This document shows positions 62,084 to 64,000 of a stretch of DNA of 64,000 nucleotides, piece after piece. The notes under the pieces were generated by a model. The model ran no database searches, was not told the origin of the DNA, and saw nothing but the letters and a program-made list of their open reading frames with translations. A program made the translations under genes and the position numbers. The number at the start of each line of letters is the position of its first letter. Position 1 is the stretch's first letter. The DNA lies in contig LS997562.1 of NCBI GenBank assembly GCA_000469685.2, positions 9,748,007 to 9,812,006 of the forward strand. Direction: 5' to 3'. The stretch is from Haemonchus contortus. Lineage: Eukaryota > Nematoda > Chromadorea > Rhabditida > Trichostrongylidae.

Positions 62084-64000
62084 GTGAGCCCTAGATAGTT
62101 TTGGTTGCCCCATGCCTTATAGGTCATTAGTACGGTAAGCCAAGAATCCATTTCACATGGTCATGGTCATTTTTCCTAAGAATGAGAGCTCTCGAAAATT
62201 ATCCTTGGATATAGACGTGTTATTGTATTCATATCGGCTTATGTCCAACCGAAAGCAAAATGGTTATTGCGAAAACTCCGCCCCAGACAGTCCCGCCCAG
62301 TGCCGGGCTAGTCGTTATATTGATTTCTAGACAATAGGCAATATTATCGAAAACCATAACCTCCAATAAGACCTGAATCATTTTTTAAAAACTGGACCAC
62401 AAGACCCCATCCATGAATGCCCCGCCCACCACCAAAACTCCGCCCATTGCTGGATTTTCGTGTTCCGAGTAGAAATAAATTCCTCATTTCTTTCTTGGTG
62501 ATAACACTTTCTCAATTAAAATGAGAAAGAGTCTAACTTATCGCCTTTATTTTGAGAGTGGCCCCAAGATGTGAACATTGAAGGGCCAGGATGAATTACT
62601 GTAAAGAATGCGTATGAAAGTCTCTGCAATTATGAACTGAATCGAATACGTGGCGCAACCCTGAAGGCCTCATGAGCACTGGACTAGTCGTTTTCTTACA
62701 CATTGAGTTGTAGCGATGAGAACGGATGCAGCGGAAGTTTGAGCTCATCAATTTTCTTTTTTTCCCGGAGCAGCACACTTAAATGAGTGGCGATGCCGAA
62801 GCAGTCGATTTCCATTTCTCACCTGCCCGCGGCATTCGTGAATAATTTACGCGATTTTAATGCGGATGGAGCGGCTTTCGGATGAGAAAAATACTCGGTG
62901 GGTAGACGAGGGAACGGCTTTTTTTCAAAGGGGAATGTTTCTGGAAAAGCTCACCCATCGAGTTTTCGCCCTGTGGAGGTCCATGAGGAGTTAGCCTACA
63001 AGTCATTAGAGGGGGCCAAATAAATGCTTTACAAAACTGAAGGGGTAACGACTGCAGGGCGTATCTAAAGGGACTCTCAGAGGGGTTCTGATCCGTTCCT
63101 TTCAACTCAATCGGACGGCAAAAGACTTAGACCTTGAAGTGCTCTAGAATCACTGCTGTAGCTGCCAATCGCCTTGGTGCTGACACAGACATACCCTAAA
63201 CATTTTTCGTGCTAGGACCAGCTCAAGAATTTATTGCCCATTCTGGACAATAATTATTGTAATTGAGTGACATGACAGCAATGACCCAAACAATTTTTGC
63301 GGTAATATCGCCCATCAATCACTGAACATGGATGGCCAGCACCACGAAAAAGGTAGCATCGGACAGGAACAGGGAGAAAGAACTTGATAGGGGGCTTTTC
63401 TGGGAGTTATTCTGGCTACAGCCGCTAGCCGGCCTTGAGTAGATGACATTTCTCAGTAGGGTGGGCAAGCCGACAGACCACTACTACGTCCACTTTGACC
63501 CTTTCATGAACACAGCCGTGACCGAGTGCTCTCCAAATGAGGCTCCCACTCCATTTTTGGCCAAATTGGGCAAGATAAACTCCATCGGTGGGTAGCCTAA
63601 GGTTGAAATGTCCCTGTACCCCTTCACCCACGGAGCGGCTTCATAACTTCAAGGATGACCCTGGTTGGATCCCAACCCAAGGCCTAGCAGAGAACCCGTC
63701 AGTAATAACGATGCTATGCGCAGTACGTGTTGGTGTTGTCGTGTGCATTATTGCGTATAATAGGATGTGTCACAATGCATAAGATAGTATTTATAATGTG
63801 TATCATAGTTGGATACTCAGATAGAAGCTTAAGGAATACCTGGAAGTTTTGTGGGCGAATTTTAGGTACCTCCAAGGAAAAAGGAACCTGTATTCGGGCC
63901 CTACTGTTCACTTTAGATCTACCGACCGGAGAAACTTGTAATCTATCAAAAAGTAGCAACAGGGAGCAACAGGGAGTTACATATCGAATCCTCCTAGCGC
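62084..64000 (+). other. Right end of window, downstream intron of the C2 gene
   Basis: The donor at 62084 opens an intron and I find no acceptor-bounded C2-like exon before the window ends. It contains several CCGCCC-type motifs (62280-62455) and tail motifs near 62640 and 63050. Confidence 0.5.

Overview
This is nuclear DNA from a nematode, most likely a clade V (Rhabditida/Strongylida-type) worm with an expanded, repeat-rich genome. The reasons are: small exons with TTTCAG- or TTTTAG-type acceptors, recognisable worm genes with no bacterial-style gene packing, introns of up to about 8.7 kb, and tRNA-derived SINE-like repeats, fold-back elements and poly-G tracts in the non-coding DNA. The species cannot be named from the sequence alone.

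Layout. (1) 57-12978, minus strand: a TRAPPC10 (TRAPP II tethering complex) orthologue. Seventeen exons join in phase; the 3' third is less certain. Its 4.6-kb intron (2011-6617) holds a long inverted repeat, a SINE with an 11-bp target-site duplication and a diverged minisatellite. (2) 15743-21954, minus strand: a complete 10-exon PCID2 (TREX-2 PCI subunit, Thp1-like) gene of 407 codons. (3) 21955-27259: intergenic DNA with repeats and no supportable gene. (4) 27260-39798, minus strand: the complete 20-exon paramyosin gene (unc-15 orthologue, 870 aa), with a 4.9-kb intron after the fifth coding exon. (5) 40230 to at least 62083, plus strand: a partial gene divergent from paramyosin. It encodes a proline-rich N terminus with three R-x-L-P-x-x-P motifs and a C2 domain split by an 8.7-kb intron. 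One exon could not be found, and the gene runs past the last supported exon.

The genes do not form an obvious operon. Paramyosin is a muscle thick-filament core protein, while the TRAPPC10 and PCID2 genes are housekeeping trafficking and mRNA-export functions. The 431-bp gap between the paramyosin and C2-gene start codons is probably a bidirectional promoter region.

The most interesting non-genic signals are: a SINE-like family with tRNA-type internal promoter boxes; a short GCATGGCGCATCCTAG-like tail motif repeated about 16 times between 25.6 and 63 kb; a 446-bp fold-back element built around GGCGCC/CCAATTGG palindromes; repeated use of AAG rather than CAG/TAG 3' splice sites in the TRAPPC10 and PCID2 genes but not in paramyosin; and enrichment of the 7-mer TACGGTA/TACCGTA right of 23 kb. 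Homology statements rest on remembered family sequences; no searches were run.
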